Counted from the first letter of the stretch, positions 8,388-16,900 are shown. The stretch is DNA of 26,738 bases from Candidatus Geohydrothermomicrobium daggyaiense (GCA_015711695.1 JACVIW010000004.1:1-26738); one strand, 5' to 3'. Translations and numbers: made by a program. The notes: generated by a model not told the origin, from the letters alone.

Positions 8388-10655
8388 TTGAAATTTACAG
8401 AACGCACAAACAGGCAAATCGGGACAAAACTCTGTGCTATTGCCCTCATTATCTTTGCTTTCGCGTTCTTTCGTTATGTTTCAAAAAAGGCTTACCCTTC
8501 TAGCCCTAACCAGTGGGTAATAAGCGCGGATGAAGGTTTTGGCGAGGGCTCTACTAACTTTGCAGCAGGGCCAATTGTTCAGTATCAGGGTAAACTTTAC
8601 TGTTCAACCATAAACGAAAACGGCGCCGAGATCTGGGAGAAAACTTCCGAAGGCGACTGGCAAAAGATTGTTGATGGTGGATTTGGTGACAAGAACAACA
8701 TCGCAATCCTAAGAATGATCACCTACAATGACTTTCTTTACGCGGGAACGCTAAACCTTAATGGATGTCAGTTGTGGCGTTTCGACGGCTCACAGTGGAG
8801 CAACGCCCTTTCCCCGGAACCAGGACCAGGATTCGGAAACGCTCATAACATCGCCATTACCGCAATGGAGTTGTTTGAAGGAAAACTCTATGTAGGAACG
8901 ACCAACTACCGACTCGATATCTTATTACCCGGCAGCGACGGAGCGGACATCTGGTGTTATGACGGGGCAACCTGGACGAGAGTTGCCCTGGCCGGATTCG
9001 GGGACAACCTGAACGCAGGGGTCACCTCGCTAAAAACTTACAACGGCATTCTTTACGCGGGAACTGCGAGGTTTAAAATTCAAGTTAGCGTAATCGACCC
9101 TGAGAACGTGCGCGTCTCCCTTGTCAGCATGGGATGTCAGTTAAGGAGAAAAACCGGCAACTTCTGGACGCTGCTTGCCCAAAATGGCTTTAATGATTCC
9201 GGAAATGTCTCCGTCAGCGCGATGGCGGTTTACGCTGGAAAACTATTCCTCGGCACCGCTAACGGAAACTTGAGCGTAACAGTCAACATAGAAAGCGGTG
9301 AAATCAGTGATATTTCATATTCCTCTTCGGGTCTTTACATATACTCATTTGATGGCTCACAACTTTCTCAAGCAGTCGGTGGAGGTTTCGGAGATGCCAA
9401 TAACTTCGCCGTGCTTGACATGATTCCTTACAACTCAGGAAGCGAGAACCTTCTGCTCGCAGGATGCGCGAGTTCAGTGAGCGGTGGCTTACTTATGGCG
9501 TACAACAATCAGCGCTGGTATGCGGGTGCCGATCCCGGTTTCGGAAACGCATCGAACAAAGCAGTCTCTTCGCTTCTTGCGTGTGGAAACACCGTTTTCT
9601 CTGGCACCTACAATGACGAAACCGGGTGCGAAGTCTGGAGCGGTAAGCCTCCATCAAAACCACTGATATCGAGTATCTCTCCATCCAGCGCGCCGGTGGG
9701 CACTATCGTGACAATAAACGGAACTAATTTCGGTTGTTCCCGGGAAGACGACTCCTTTGTCTCATTCGGAGGAGGAATTGCTTCTGAATACGTGGTTTGG
9801 AACGACACAACAATACAAGCGAAAGTACCGTCCGACGCTACCTCCGGTGACGTTAAAGTTATAACTCCCTATGGCACCTCGAACGGAATAACATTCACCG
9901 TCATAGACAAACCGCAGATTTCTTCCATTTCGCCTACGTCAGGATGTATCGGAGCGGAAGTGAGCATATCTGGTTCTTGCTTTGGCTCAGAACAACAAAC
10001 TTCATGTGTGTATTTCGGAACCAGGAAGGTAGGCGCATATCTTTCATGGGCAAACAACCTTATAAAATGCAAAGTTCCCTCTGGCATCTCCGGGCAAGTG
10101 TCTGTGAAGGTGATTACGCCTGTCGGGGAATCAAACTCCGCCACTTTTAAGGTGAAACCAGAGATTTCGGCAATATCCCCCACTTCTGGAACTCCTGGCA
10201 CATACGTTACGATTGCAGGCTCCGCTTTTGGTAATTCCAGAGGAAGTTCATATGTAACGTTCGGGAGCAAAAAAGTATCAACATATTCTTCGTGGACTGA
10301 CACGAAATTGAAAGTAAAGGTGCCATCTGGCGTCTCAGGTAGCACATCTTTGAAAGTGACAACATCAGGGGGGACATCAAACTCCGCCACTTTTAAGGTG
10401 AAACCAGAGATTTCGGCAATATCCCCCACTTCTGGAACTCCTGGCACATACGTTACGATTGCAGGCTCCGCTTTTGGTAATTCCAGAGGAAGTTCATATG
10501 TAACGTTCGGGAGCAAAAAAGTATCAACATATTCTTCGTGGACTGACACGAAATTGAAAATAAAGGTGCCATCTGGCGTCTCAAAAGGCAAAACTACCAT
10601 AAAAGTCACGACATCCGGGGGCACATCCAACGGTGCCTCTTTCACAGTTAAGTAA
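8388..10655 (+). CDS. Exported beta-propeller protein with four IPT/TIG domains
   Basis: With the TTG at 8388 the product is 755 aa. A basic n-region and one hydrophobic segment (about 13-28) serve as signal or anchor. The next roughly 390 residues repeat a GFG(D/N/E)xxN ... LYxGT ... W pattern. I count seven such GFG/GFN motifs, which suggests a seven-bladed propeller. Four IPT/TIG domains of about 82 residues follow, each starting with IS-ISP(T/S)S. The last two are almost identical at DNA level. There is no LPXTG motif or C-terminal TM. A GTG at 8223 would give 810 aa but buries the anchor. This is probably a surface-exposed binding or adhesion protein; no catalytic residues are evident. 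The TIG type matches that of the glycosidase 3 kb upstream. Confidence 0.8.
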   Translation: MKFTERTNRQIGTKLCAIALIIFAFAFFRYVSKKAYPSSPNQWVISADEGFGEGSTNFAAGPIVQYQGKLYCSTINENGAEIWEKTSEGDWQKIVDGGFGDKNNIAILRMITYNDFLYAGTLNLNGCQLWRFDGSQWSNALSPEPGPGFGNAHNIAITAMELFEGKLYVGTTNYRLDILLPGSDGADIWCYDGATWTRVALAGFGDNLNAGVTSLKTYNGILYAGTARFKIQVSVIDPENVRVSLVSMGCQLRRKTGNFWTLLAQNGFNDSGNVSVSAMAVYAGKLFLGTANGNLSVTVNIESGEISDISYSSSGLYIYSFDGSQLSQAVGGGFGDANNFAVLDMIPYNSGSENLLLAGCASSVSGGLLMAYNNQRWYAGADPGFGNASNKAVSSLLACGNTVFSGTYNDETGCEVWSGKPPSKPLISSISPSSAPVGTIVTINGTNFGCSREDDSFVSFGGGIASEYVVWNDTTIQAKVPSDATSGDVKVITPYGTSNGITFTVIDKPQISSISPTSGCIGAEVSISGSCFGSEQQTSCVYFGTRKVGAYLSWANNLIKCKVPSGISGQVSVKVITPVGESNSATFKVKPEISAISPTSGTPGTYVTIAGSAFGNSRGSSYVTFGSKKVSTYSSWTDTKLKVKVPSGVSGSTSLKVTTSGGTSNSATFKVKPEISAISPTSGTPGTYVTIAGSAFGNSRGSSYVTFGSKKVSTYSSWTDTKLKIKVPSGVSKGKTTIKVTTSGGTSNGASFTVK
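10130..10583 (+). repeat. Tandem near-identical 208-bp repeat (TIG domains 3 and 4)
   Basis: Positions 10130-10337 and 10376-10583 are the same sequence offset by 246 bp (82 codons). Reading base by base I find one difference, G at 10314 versus A at 10560, changing Val to Ile. Only the last part of the unit (10338-10375 versus 10584 onward) has diverged. This is an in-frame duplication of one TIG domain, either recent or kept uniform by conversion. Confidence 0.92.
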
Positions 10656-11025
10656 AAGAGATTAACTCCACCAGCACTTTCCCCTTTTCAAACCAGCGCA
10701 GTCAACTGTTTTCCACTGATTCTCAATAATATCTGACTCCAGCACCGTTTAAACGCAACGTCGGAATCTTCCCGATTTAATGTCATAGCCATTCTACAAA
10801 TCCCGAAAATGTACCCTTTTAATCACTCACAACACAGCAAGCCTGGCACAAAAATGGCAAACACATAGATTTCTTGAAGGTGTAAGAGGAGCTCGGAAGA
10901 AATAAATTAGCGGATCGATTAACGGAAGGTTTAGTCGCCTTAAGATAAACGGATTGTACGGGACAATCCGGCTCCGTTATACTTTAGCGGAAGTAACACG
11001 CGGAAGCCATAAACGAGGTAGTTCG
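10656..11025. other. Intergenic region before the micro-ORF
   Basis: No terminator hairpin with a T-run is visible after the propeller gene. The only structure I can support is the promoter/palindrome at 10950-10983 near the right end. No tRNA or further ORF with a ribosome site was found. Confidence 0.35.
10950..10983 (+). promoter_or_regulatory. Promoter overlapped by a perfect 8-bp palindrome
   Basis: CGGATTGT (10950-10957) and ACAATCCG (10963-10970) are exact reverse complements separated by 5 bp. The left arm overlaps a -35-like TTGTAC (10954-10959), and TATACT (10978-10983) lies 18 bp downstream as the -10. This is the classic geometry of a repressor operator over a promoter, 43 bp ahead of the 32-codon ORF. 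The palindrome is directly visible; its role is inferred. Confidence 0.5.
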
Positions 11026-11124
11026 ATGAGAGGTTCAGCCTTAAACATCGTGTATATGCTCGTGGCAATCGCGGTGGCAGTTCTTATTGGACGACCAATC
11101 GCGCGCAGGGGCTTTAAGGACTAA
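11026..11124 (+). CDS. Small single-TM protein, 32 aa
   Basis: ATG 11026 opens a 32-codon frame ending in TAA at 11122-11124. GAGGT stands 6 nt before the start. The peptide has a polar start (MRGSALN), one continuous hydrophobic helix (about residues 8-22, rich in V/A/I/L) and a basic tail (GRPIARRGFKD), which predicts a C-in membrane microprotein. It has its own promoter-like sequence with a palindrome. Its stop codon interleaves with the stop of the convergent acyl-CoA synthetase gene (shared bases 11121-11124). The function is unknown. It could be a regulator of a membrane complex or, less likely, a fortuitous ORF. Confidence 0.5.
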   Translation: MRGSALNIVYMLVAIAVAVLIGRPIARRGFKD

Positions 11125-12560
11125 CCATTATTAAAGCTTCTCAGCCAGCGACCGTACCTGTAAAGCGCCGCCATCGCTGATACCGCTCTTTCCGGACTCG
11201 AATACACAGGTATTCCATCATCGGCAATCTGTTTGAGAGCATCATCATCCGTTCCCCAGAAAGAAGAAACGATCACAGGTTTTCTATACTCGCCGGGGTA
11301 AGAAACAAATTTTCTAAGGAGTTCGCGCACAACGGGAACAACTTCATCGATGGGATACTTTATTCTTCCGCCCAACCCTTCCTCAAGAGTTCGATACAGG
11401 AGAGAACCGAAGACGCCGTACATGACAATTCCATCAACCTCATCACTTTCGAGTATCATTCTCGGTATTCTTTCGTACATCGCATGCAGATCCATGAAAT
11501 AGGTAAGGTCGACAGGGTTTGAAAAAGAAGCGGTGTGGGGGAGGATTTCTTTCAAACCAGTCTTGAGCTTTTCAGAAAACTCGGGAACTTCAAGTCCTTC
11601 CCTGTTGCAAGCGTCAGCCATGCTCGCACCAGGGCCTCCGGCATTCGTAAGCACGCACATTCTCCTCCCTGCAGGCGGTGGTAGGGATGCTAGAGCCCAG
11701 GCGATATCGAGCATGTCCTGAACCGTTTTTACGCGAATCACGCCGGTCTGTCTGAACACACCCTCATAGATACTGTCATCGCCTCCAAGGGCACCTGTGT
11801 GAGACATACCCGCCCTTGCCCCTGCCAGAGTTCCCCCAACAAAAAGCGCGACCACCGGCTTTTTAGGGGAAACCTCACGGGCAACCCGTAAAAACCTTTT
11901 CCCGTCACGCAATCCCTCTATATAAAGTGCTATCGCTTTCGTACGAGGCTCCTGTGCGAAATATTCGAGACAATCTATGAGATCAACCACAGCCGAGTTA
12001 CCAACGCTCACGGTATGCGAAAGCCTCATGCCAAACTTGCGTGTATATCCATATACATGGCAGGAATAGGTTCCACTCTGACTTATGATCGTTATGTCAC
12101 CAGGATCCTGCTGGTAGGGAAAATATGTTGTGTTCATGCCGATATGAAAATTGCTCACCCCGATACAGTTGGGACCGATGACAACCATTTTGTATTTCTC
12201 AGCCACCCGCACAAGCATTCGCTCTTTTTCGAGCCCCGTTTTTCCAACCTCACGGAAACCCCCCGAAACGACCACCGCTGCCTTCACTCCGGCACTACCG
12301 CACTCCTCAAGCTTGGGAACGACGATATCGGTTGGAAGCACCATGAAAGCCAGATCAGGTATCTCGGGAAGATCAAAAATACTGCGGTATGCCTTTAAGC
12401 CGAGAACTGTGCTTTCTCTCGGGTGAATAGGGTATATCTTTCCTGAAAAGCCCTGAAATATTAGCGTGGCAAGCTGACCTGTCCCCATCGTAAGGGGGTC
12501 GTTTGACGCGCCATAGAAAGCGATGGACCGCGGATTGAAAACTCGATCAAGTTCCCTCAG
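11121..12560 (-). CDS. Acyl-CoA synthetase (ADP-forming), alpha-subunit type
   Basis: This protein has the CoA-binding Rossmann domain and succinyl-CoA-synthetase-like domains of ADP-forming acyl-CoA synthetases (acyl-CoA + ADP + Pi to acid + CoA + ATP). The active-site histidine that is transiently phosphorylated is in MSHTGALGG (H254 counting from the CTG). GPNCIGV and IISQSG are typical CoA/ligase motifs. There is no ATP-grasp (beta) domain, so a separate subunit is required; none is adjacent. The first ATG (12488) would remove the conserved NPRSIAFYGAS loop. That loop is encoded in frame back to a stop at 12564-12566. The only usable start is CTG 12560, with a perfect AGGAGG 6 nt upstream, giving 479 aa. 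The start overlaps the lon end by 14 bp, suggesting translational coupling. Confidence 0.88.
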   Translation of the reverse strand: MRELDRVFNPRSIAFYGASNDPLTMGTGQLATLIFQGFSGKIYPIHPRESTVLGLKAYRSIFDLPEIPDLAFMVLPTDIVVPKLEECGSAGVKAAVVVSGGFREVGKTGLEKERMLVRVAEKYKMVVIGPNCIGVSNFHIGMNTTYFPYQQDPGDITIISQSGTYSCHVYGYTRKFGMRLSHTVSVGNSAVVDLIDCLEYFAQEPRTKAIALYIEGLRDGKRFLRVAREVSPKKPVVALFVGGTLAGARAGMSHTGALGGDDSIYEGVFRQTGVIRVKTVQDMLDIAWALASLPPPAGRRMCVLTNAGGPGASMADACNREGLEVPEFSEKLKTGLKEILPHTASFSNPVDLTYFMDLHAMYERIPRMILESDEVDGIVMYGVFGSLLYRTLEEGLGGRIKYPIDEVVPVVRELLRKFVSYPGEYRKPVIVSSFWGTDDDALKQIADDGIPVYSSPERAVSAMAALYRYGRWLRSFNNG

Positions 12561-15078
12561 CCCTTACCTCCTCGCAAATTCCACTTTCTTTCTTACCCTC
12601 TTCAGAACTTATCTCACCACCATCGGATATCAATGCCTGCTCCGCTATTTCATTGATGTGCTTTACAAATACAAACTCAAGTTCATGTTTAACGAAATCA
12701 GGCACCTCTTCAAGGTCTTTTTCATTGTCTTCGGGAAGTATCACTTTCTTAACGCCGGCGCGGTGCGCGGCTAAAACTTTCTCTTTAATCCCTCCAACCG
12801 GAAGCACTTTCCCCCTAAGAGTGATCTCTCCGGTCATCGCAATGTCTTTCCTGACCGGCTTATCCGTTATTGCGGACACAAGGGCTATCGCCATTGTCAC
12901 CCCCGCCGAAGGACCGTCCTTTGGTATCGCACCAGCGGGAACGTGGATGTGAAGGTCATGAGTTTCAAAAAACCCATCAGGAATTCCGAACTTTTCGGCG
13001 TTCGCTCTGGCGTATGTGACTGCCGCCCGAGCGGATTCCTGCATAACCTCGCCAAGTTTGCCTGTGAGAGTCAAATTTCCCTTTCCGGGAAAAATTTCCG
13101 CTTCCACAAAAAGGACGTCCCCTCCTCCCTCTGTCCAGGCAAGCCCGGTTGCCACTCCCACCTCGTTCTCCTTACCGAGTATCTCCTGTCTGAACTTTAC
13201 CGGACCAAGATACTCATGCAATTCGTCGCAGGTAACCCTGAATGGCCCGCTATTGCCCTCCGTGACTTTCCTGGCAATCTTGCGGCATATCGCAGCTATT
13301 TCCCTTTCAAGATTCCTCACGCCCGCTTCTCGGGTGTAATTTCGGATTATCCCGCGAAGCGCGCTCTCATCTATCTCTACCTCCTGCTTATCAAGACCGT
13401 GCTCGGCTATTTGCCTCGGCACAAGATACTGTTGAGCGATTTTGATTTTCTCGGGCTCCGTATAACCCGGCAACTCTAAAATCTCCATCCTGTCAAGAAG
13501 CGCAGGGGGGATCGTGAAAAGGATATTTGCGGTTGTAATGAACATTACCTTCGACAGGTCAAACGGCACGTCAAGGTAATGATCAACAAATGTGCGGTTT
13601 TGTTCAGGATCCAGAACCTCGAGAAGCGCCGCAGCGGGGTCTCCTCTGAAATCCGCCCCGAGTTTGTCTACCTCATCCAGCATGAACACGGGATTATTGG
13701 TTCCCGCTTTTCTCAAACCTTGAATTATCCTGCCAGGAAGAGCGCCCACGTATGTTCTTCTATGCCCCCTTATTTCGGCTTCATCCCTCACACCACCAAG
13801 TGATATCCTGTGAAACTTCCTCCCGAGGGCACGCGCTATTGACTGACCGAGCGATGTCTTTCCCACTCCAGGAGGACCCACGAAACAAAGAATTGGGCCT
13901 TTCATGTCCTCTTTGATATTTCTGACCGCGAGGTACTCAACAATCCTTTCCTTCACTTTATCCAGATCATAATGATCCTCATCAAGGATTTTGGCTGCGC
14001 GCCTGACATCCAGATTGTCCTCGGTGCTCTTGTTCCAAGGAAGGTTTACCATCCAGTCAAGGTAAGTGCGAGCTACCGTGTATTCAGCGGCAGCGGCAGG
14101 CATATTCGCCAGCCTGTCGAGCTCCCTTTCTGCTTCTTTCCTTGCCTCTTCAGGCATGCCGGACTTTTCAATCGCTTCGCGGAGCTCGTTAATCTCCATG
14201 GTTTTTTCATCGAGCTCCCCCAGTTCTCTCTGAATAGCTTTGAGCTGTTCTCTCAAGAAGAATTCACGCTGACCCTTAGCGAGTTCCGATTGGACCTGAC
14301 TCTGTATTTTGCTGCCTATTTCAAGAACCTCTACTTCGCGATTCAGATATACGGTGAGCTTTTTCAGGCGCTCCTTGACATTTAATTCCTCTAAAATTTC
14401 TTGCCTTTCATGCGTCTCGAGGTTAATGTTCGCCGCGAGGAAATCTGCGAGGTCACCGGGCTCATCAACGTTCATCGCAGCAATAAACATTTCATCCGGC
14501 AAATACGGCGCGAGATTTACAATTTTCTTGAAAAGACTAAGGGCGTTTCTCGCAAGGGCAGCAACCTCTACCGAATCCTCAACGATGTCACGAAGGCGCT
14601 CGATTTTTGCCCGGAAATAAGGATGCGTTTGTGTGTACTCTATTACTCTTATCCTTGCTATCCCCTGAACCAGAAGCTGCATCTTCCCGTCAGGAAGCTT
14701 GAACATCCGCGCAACTGCCACAGCCGAGCCAACACGGTATAAGGTTTCAGGGGAAGGAACATCAACTTGCTCTTTTGCCGTCACCACCGCGACGATCCTG
14801 TCCCCCGCCAGCGCGTCGTCAATAAGCTTGACCAAGTTCTCCTCAGCTACCAGAAGCGGGGCGACTATGTGCGGATATATTACAGTGTCTTTAAGAGGCA
14901 TGACAGGAAGTTCCCCGGCGATCTCCACTTTGTCTACCGGGGTCCGTTTTTCATCTGTGCCGAACTTCAAACCGCCAACATTCTGCTCAGGATCACTGTT
15001 CCCTGCAGATCCAACACCCGAATTATCCGGGTCCTGATGTACTTCGATTTTCCTGTCCTGAGAATTATTCTCTGACAT
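12547..15078 (-). CDS. lon: ATP-dependent Lon protease
   Basis: This 843-aa protein is a soluble, hexameric bacterial LonA that degrades misfolded and regulatory proteins. In order it has the N-terminal substrate-binding domain (PVMPLKDTVIYP near 58-69), a coiled-coil stretch, and an AAA+ module with Walker A GPPGVGKT (401-408) and Walker B FMLDEVDK. The protease domain carries the Ser/Lys dyad: S724 in KDGPSAG and K767 in GGIKEK. Spacing between the two equals that of the E. coli enzyme. About 55 residues of polar, probably disordered sequence precede the core, and the C-terminus has an acidic tail. ATG 15078 is preferred over the adjacent TTG 15081; GGGGAG precedes it. It overlaps hsp20 by 14 bp upstream and the acyl-CoA synthetase downstream. 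Confidence 0.97.
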   Translation of the reverse strand: MSENNSQDRKIEVHQDPDNSGVGSAGNSDPEQNVGGLKFGTDEKRTPVDKVEIAGELPVMPLKDTVIYPHIVAPLLVAEENLVKLIDDALAGDRIVAVVTAKEQVDVPSPETLYRVGSAVAVARMFKLPDGKMQLLVQGIARIRVIEYTQTHPYFRAKIERLRDIVEDSVEVAALARNALSLFKKIVNLAPYLPDEMFIAAMNVDEPGDLADFLAANINLETHERQEILEELNVKERLKKLTVYLNREVEVLEIGSKIQSQVQSELAKGQREFFLREQLKAIQRELGELDEKTMEINELREAIEKSGMPEEARKEAERELDRLANMPAAAAEYTVARTYLDWMVNLPWNKSTEDNLDVRRAAKILDEDHYDLDKVKERIVEYLAVRNIKEDMKGPILCFVGPPGVGKTSLGQSIARALGRKFHRISLGGVRDEAEIRGHRRTYVGALPGRIIQGLRKAGTNNPVFMLDEVDKLGADFRGDPAAALLEVLDPEQNRTFVDHYLDVPFDLSKVMFITTANILFTIPPALLDRMEILELPGYTEPEKIKIAQQYLVPRQIAEHGLDKQEVEIDESALRGIIRNYTREAGVRNLEREIAAICRKIARKVTEGNSGPFRVTCDELHEYLGPVKFRQEILGKENEVGVATGLAWTEGGGDVLFVEAEIFPGKGNLTLTGKLGEVMQESARAAVTYARANAEKFGIPDGFFETHDLHIHVPAGAIPKDGPSAGVTMAIALVSAITDKPVRKDIAMTGEITLRGKVLPVGGIKEKVLAAHRAGVKKVILPEDNEKDLEEVPDFVKHELEFVFVKHINEIAEQALISDGGEISSEEGKKESGICEEVRAEGT
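12558..12572 (-). promoter_or_regulatory. Ribosome site deciding a CTG start
   Basis: On the minus strand AGGAGG (12572-12567) is followed by six bases and CTG (12560-12558). An in-frame TAA (12566-12564) lies between them, so translation cannot start farther upstream. No ATG, GTG or TTG occurs in frame before the conserved CoA-binding loop. The site lies inside the lon coding end. Confidence 0.7.
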
Positions 15079-15505
15079 CAACTTCCACTCCCCTTGAAAT
15101 CCTTCTCACCTTGGGCAGCCTGATCCTCAAGAAACCTTCGTCGTAAACCGCTTCCGCCCTCTCTGCATCCACTGCTGCAGGCAGCTCAAGCACCCGCTCA
15201 AAGGGACCGTAACTTATTTCCATAAGATGATAAACCCTTTTTATATCCGCAGCGGGTTCCTTTCTTACCCCCCTTAACACGAGGCTGTTCCCCATTGCTT
15301 TGATGTCAACCCTCTCAACGTCAACACCACCCAGGTCAGCGACGACTAAGATCTCATTATCCGTCTCGGAAACATCGCACCGGGGTTTCCACGCTTTTTC
15401 GAATATATAAATAGGCCTCTTCCATCTTTCGAGATGCTCGAAAAAACGCTCCATGTCAGAAAACTGATCCCAGGGACTCGCCAGTTCAGGCCTCGGCTCC
15501 TCCAT
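15065..15505 (-). CDS. Small heat-shock protein (Hsp20/alpha-crystallin)
   Basis: The 146-aa protein is a cytosolic ATP-independent holdase. The alpha-crystallin domain spans about residues 41-137. It opens with DVSETDNEILVVADLGGV, continues with LVLRGVRKEP and ISYGPFERVLELP, and closes with the family signature DEGFLRIRLPK. The short N-terminal arm (ASPWDQFSDMERFFEHLERW) is typical. A clear C-terminal I-x-I anchor is not seen, so oligomerisation may differ. ATG 15505 has an AGGGG just upstream. The gene ends inside the lon start (14-bp overlap), a sign of co-translation with the protease. Delivery of held substrates to Lon is a reasonable inference. Confidence 0.93.
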   Translation of the reverse strand: MEEPRPELASPWDQFSDMERFFEHLERWKRPIYIFEKAWKPRCDVSETDNEILVVADLGGVDVERVDIKAMGNSLVLRGVRKEPAADIKRVYHLMEISYGPFERVLELPAAVDAERAEAVYDEGFLRIRLPKVRRISRGVEVDVRE

Positions 15506-15555
15506 TTTCCCCTGCCTTTCCTGAGTATTGCCGGTCGAATAACCTATGAGTATTC

Positions 15556-16875
15556 TTAGTATCTCTCTTTTGCCCCTATATCATTGCCAAGAACGACCAC
15601 AACATCGGCACCGAAACTTTCCGCTATACGATCATGCCTCTCGCACTTAGGAGTTACAGCACTCAAATCTTCGGCAAGCATCCTTGCCATATACCCCTGG
15701 CTTCCAGAAAAATAGATTACCGTCCTGTAATAGGGGCTTTTAGCATTTCCTCGTCCTAGAACATTATATCCTTTTTCCTTTAGCCTTTCGGCTACTCTGG
15801 ACGCAAGCCCAGGAACTTTAGTGCCATTGAGGACGAAAACCCTTATGCCCTTTCTGCTCTCTATTTTTTCGTAAGTTTCCGAGCCTGAAGCGCTTTGCGA
15901 AACCTCTTGAAATGGCTTCAGGATTTCCTCCAGGCCAAGCTCATCAATAATGAAGTACCACGCAGAGCCAATAACCTTCGCTTTGCCGGGTGCAGTCATC
16001 ATCTCGACACCAGCGCCATTTATTCTTCTGCCTATGGAGAACATATCGAAGAAGCTGAGATCGGTCTTCATGCTCGAGGCTATGGCATCGATTATTCTCT
16101 TTATCTTGAGCGGATTTCGTTGATTCTCTACTGTCCTCAACATCGCCTTTAGGAATTCTCTCTGGTGCTCCATCCTGTCGAAGTCCCCACCAGGAACAGC
16201 CCTCGGGTCATGCCTAGCTCTGACAAGGGCAAGCGCCGTGTCCCCGTCTAAAACCTGGTCTCCAGCAGGAACATAACCAGCGTATTTGTCGTTAATTTCT
16301 TTCTCGATATACATACGCACACCGCCGACAGCGTCAACAATTTTTTTGAATCCAGCAAAATCGATAACAAGGAAGTGGTGTATTTTTAACCCCGTTAACG
16401 CTTTCAGTGTGCTGATTGAAAGCGCGGGCCCTCCGTAAGCATGAGCCGCGTTTATTTTATGCATGCCGCTTCTTCCAGGAATCCTGACCCGGGAATCTCT
16501 CGGTATAGAAATGACGCTTGCTTTCTTTCCGTCTCCGCTTATCCCGAGAATCATCATTATGTCAGACCGTCCGCGAATTTCAACGCTGTCGGCACTTCCC
16601 CTGTCTATCCCCAGAATGAGCGTATTCACGGGCCTCCCCCTCTTAACCGGATCGAGACATTGTTCTACATCGGGCATAGCCATCTGGGATTCTTTGGCTT
16701 TAAGCCAGATAAACCCGCCAGCAAGGAAGAGGGTTAGAATAAAAGTCAGGAAAAGACCGGCCCATTTCAAAGTTCTTTTTAAATAGAAGCGTCTCGACCT
16801 GTAGATTCTAGGCTTGTGACCCTCCAGAAGAAGGTGCGTTTCGCCCTTCGGCTCGCCAACTGTCTTCTTCCACAT
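15556..16875 (-). CDS. LytR-CpsA-Psr (LCP) cell-wall ligase with LytR_C domain
   Basis: The 439-aa protein has a basic cytoplasmic N-terminus, one TM helix (about 37-58) and an extracytoplasmic LCP domain (about 83-245). LCP enzymes transfer undecaprenyl-linked glycopolymers such as teichoic acid or arabinogalactan to peptidoglycan. Conserved residues are visible: D91 and R92 in LGIDRG, the RGRSD cluster (R101, R103, D105), the ISIPRDSRV loop (R126, D127) and RARHD (R219). A LytR_C domain follows (about 343-430), starting GIRVFVLNGTKVPGLA. ATG 16875 is used. It is first in the minus-strand unit, 50 bp ahead of hsp20. The architecture argues for a Gram-positive-type wall. Placement with proteostasis genes is unusual. 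Confidence 0.93.
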   Translation of the reverse strand: MWKKTVGEPKGETHLLLEGHKPRIYRSRRFYLKRTLKWAGLFLTFILTLFLAGGFIWLKAKESQMAMPDVEQCLDPVKRGRPVNTLILGIDRGSADSVEIRGRSDIMMILGISGDGKKASVISIPRDSRVRIPGRSGMHKINAAHAYGGPALSISTLKALTGLKIHHFLVIDFAGFKKIVDAVGGVRMYIEKEINDKYAGYVPAGDQVLDGDTALALVRARHDPRAVPGGDFDRMEHQREFLKAMLRTVENQRNPLKIKRIIDAIASSMKTDLSFFDMFSIGRRINGAGVEMMTAPGKAKVIGSAWYFIIDELGLEEILKPFQEVSQSASGSETYEKIESRKGIRVFVLNGTKVPGLASRVAERLKEKGYNVLGRGNAKSPYYRTVIYFSGSQGYMARMLAEDLSAVTPKCERHDRIAESFGADVVVVLGNDIGAKERY

Positions 16876-16900
16876 GATATCAAAACCCCCGACTAGCGAG

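Noticed and set aside
10130..10583. Repeat considered as CRISPR or mobile element
   Set aside because: The unit is an in-frame protein domain of 82 codons without spacers, terminal repeats or transposase.
9869..10645. 258-codon minus-strand open frame
   Set aside because: It is the antisense shadow of the TIG domains, repeated because the domains are repeated; no ribosome site and no recognisable fold.
15522..15554. Direct repeat TGAGTATT twice between LCP and hsp20
   Set aside because: Only 8 bp in a 50-bp gap, one copy abutting the LCP stop; could easily be chance.
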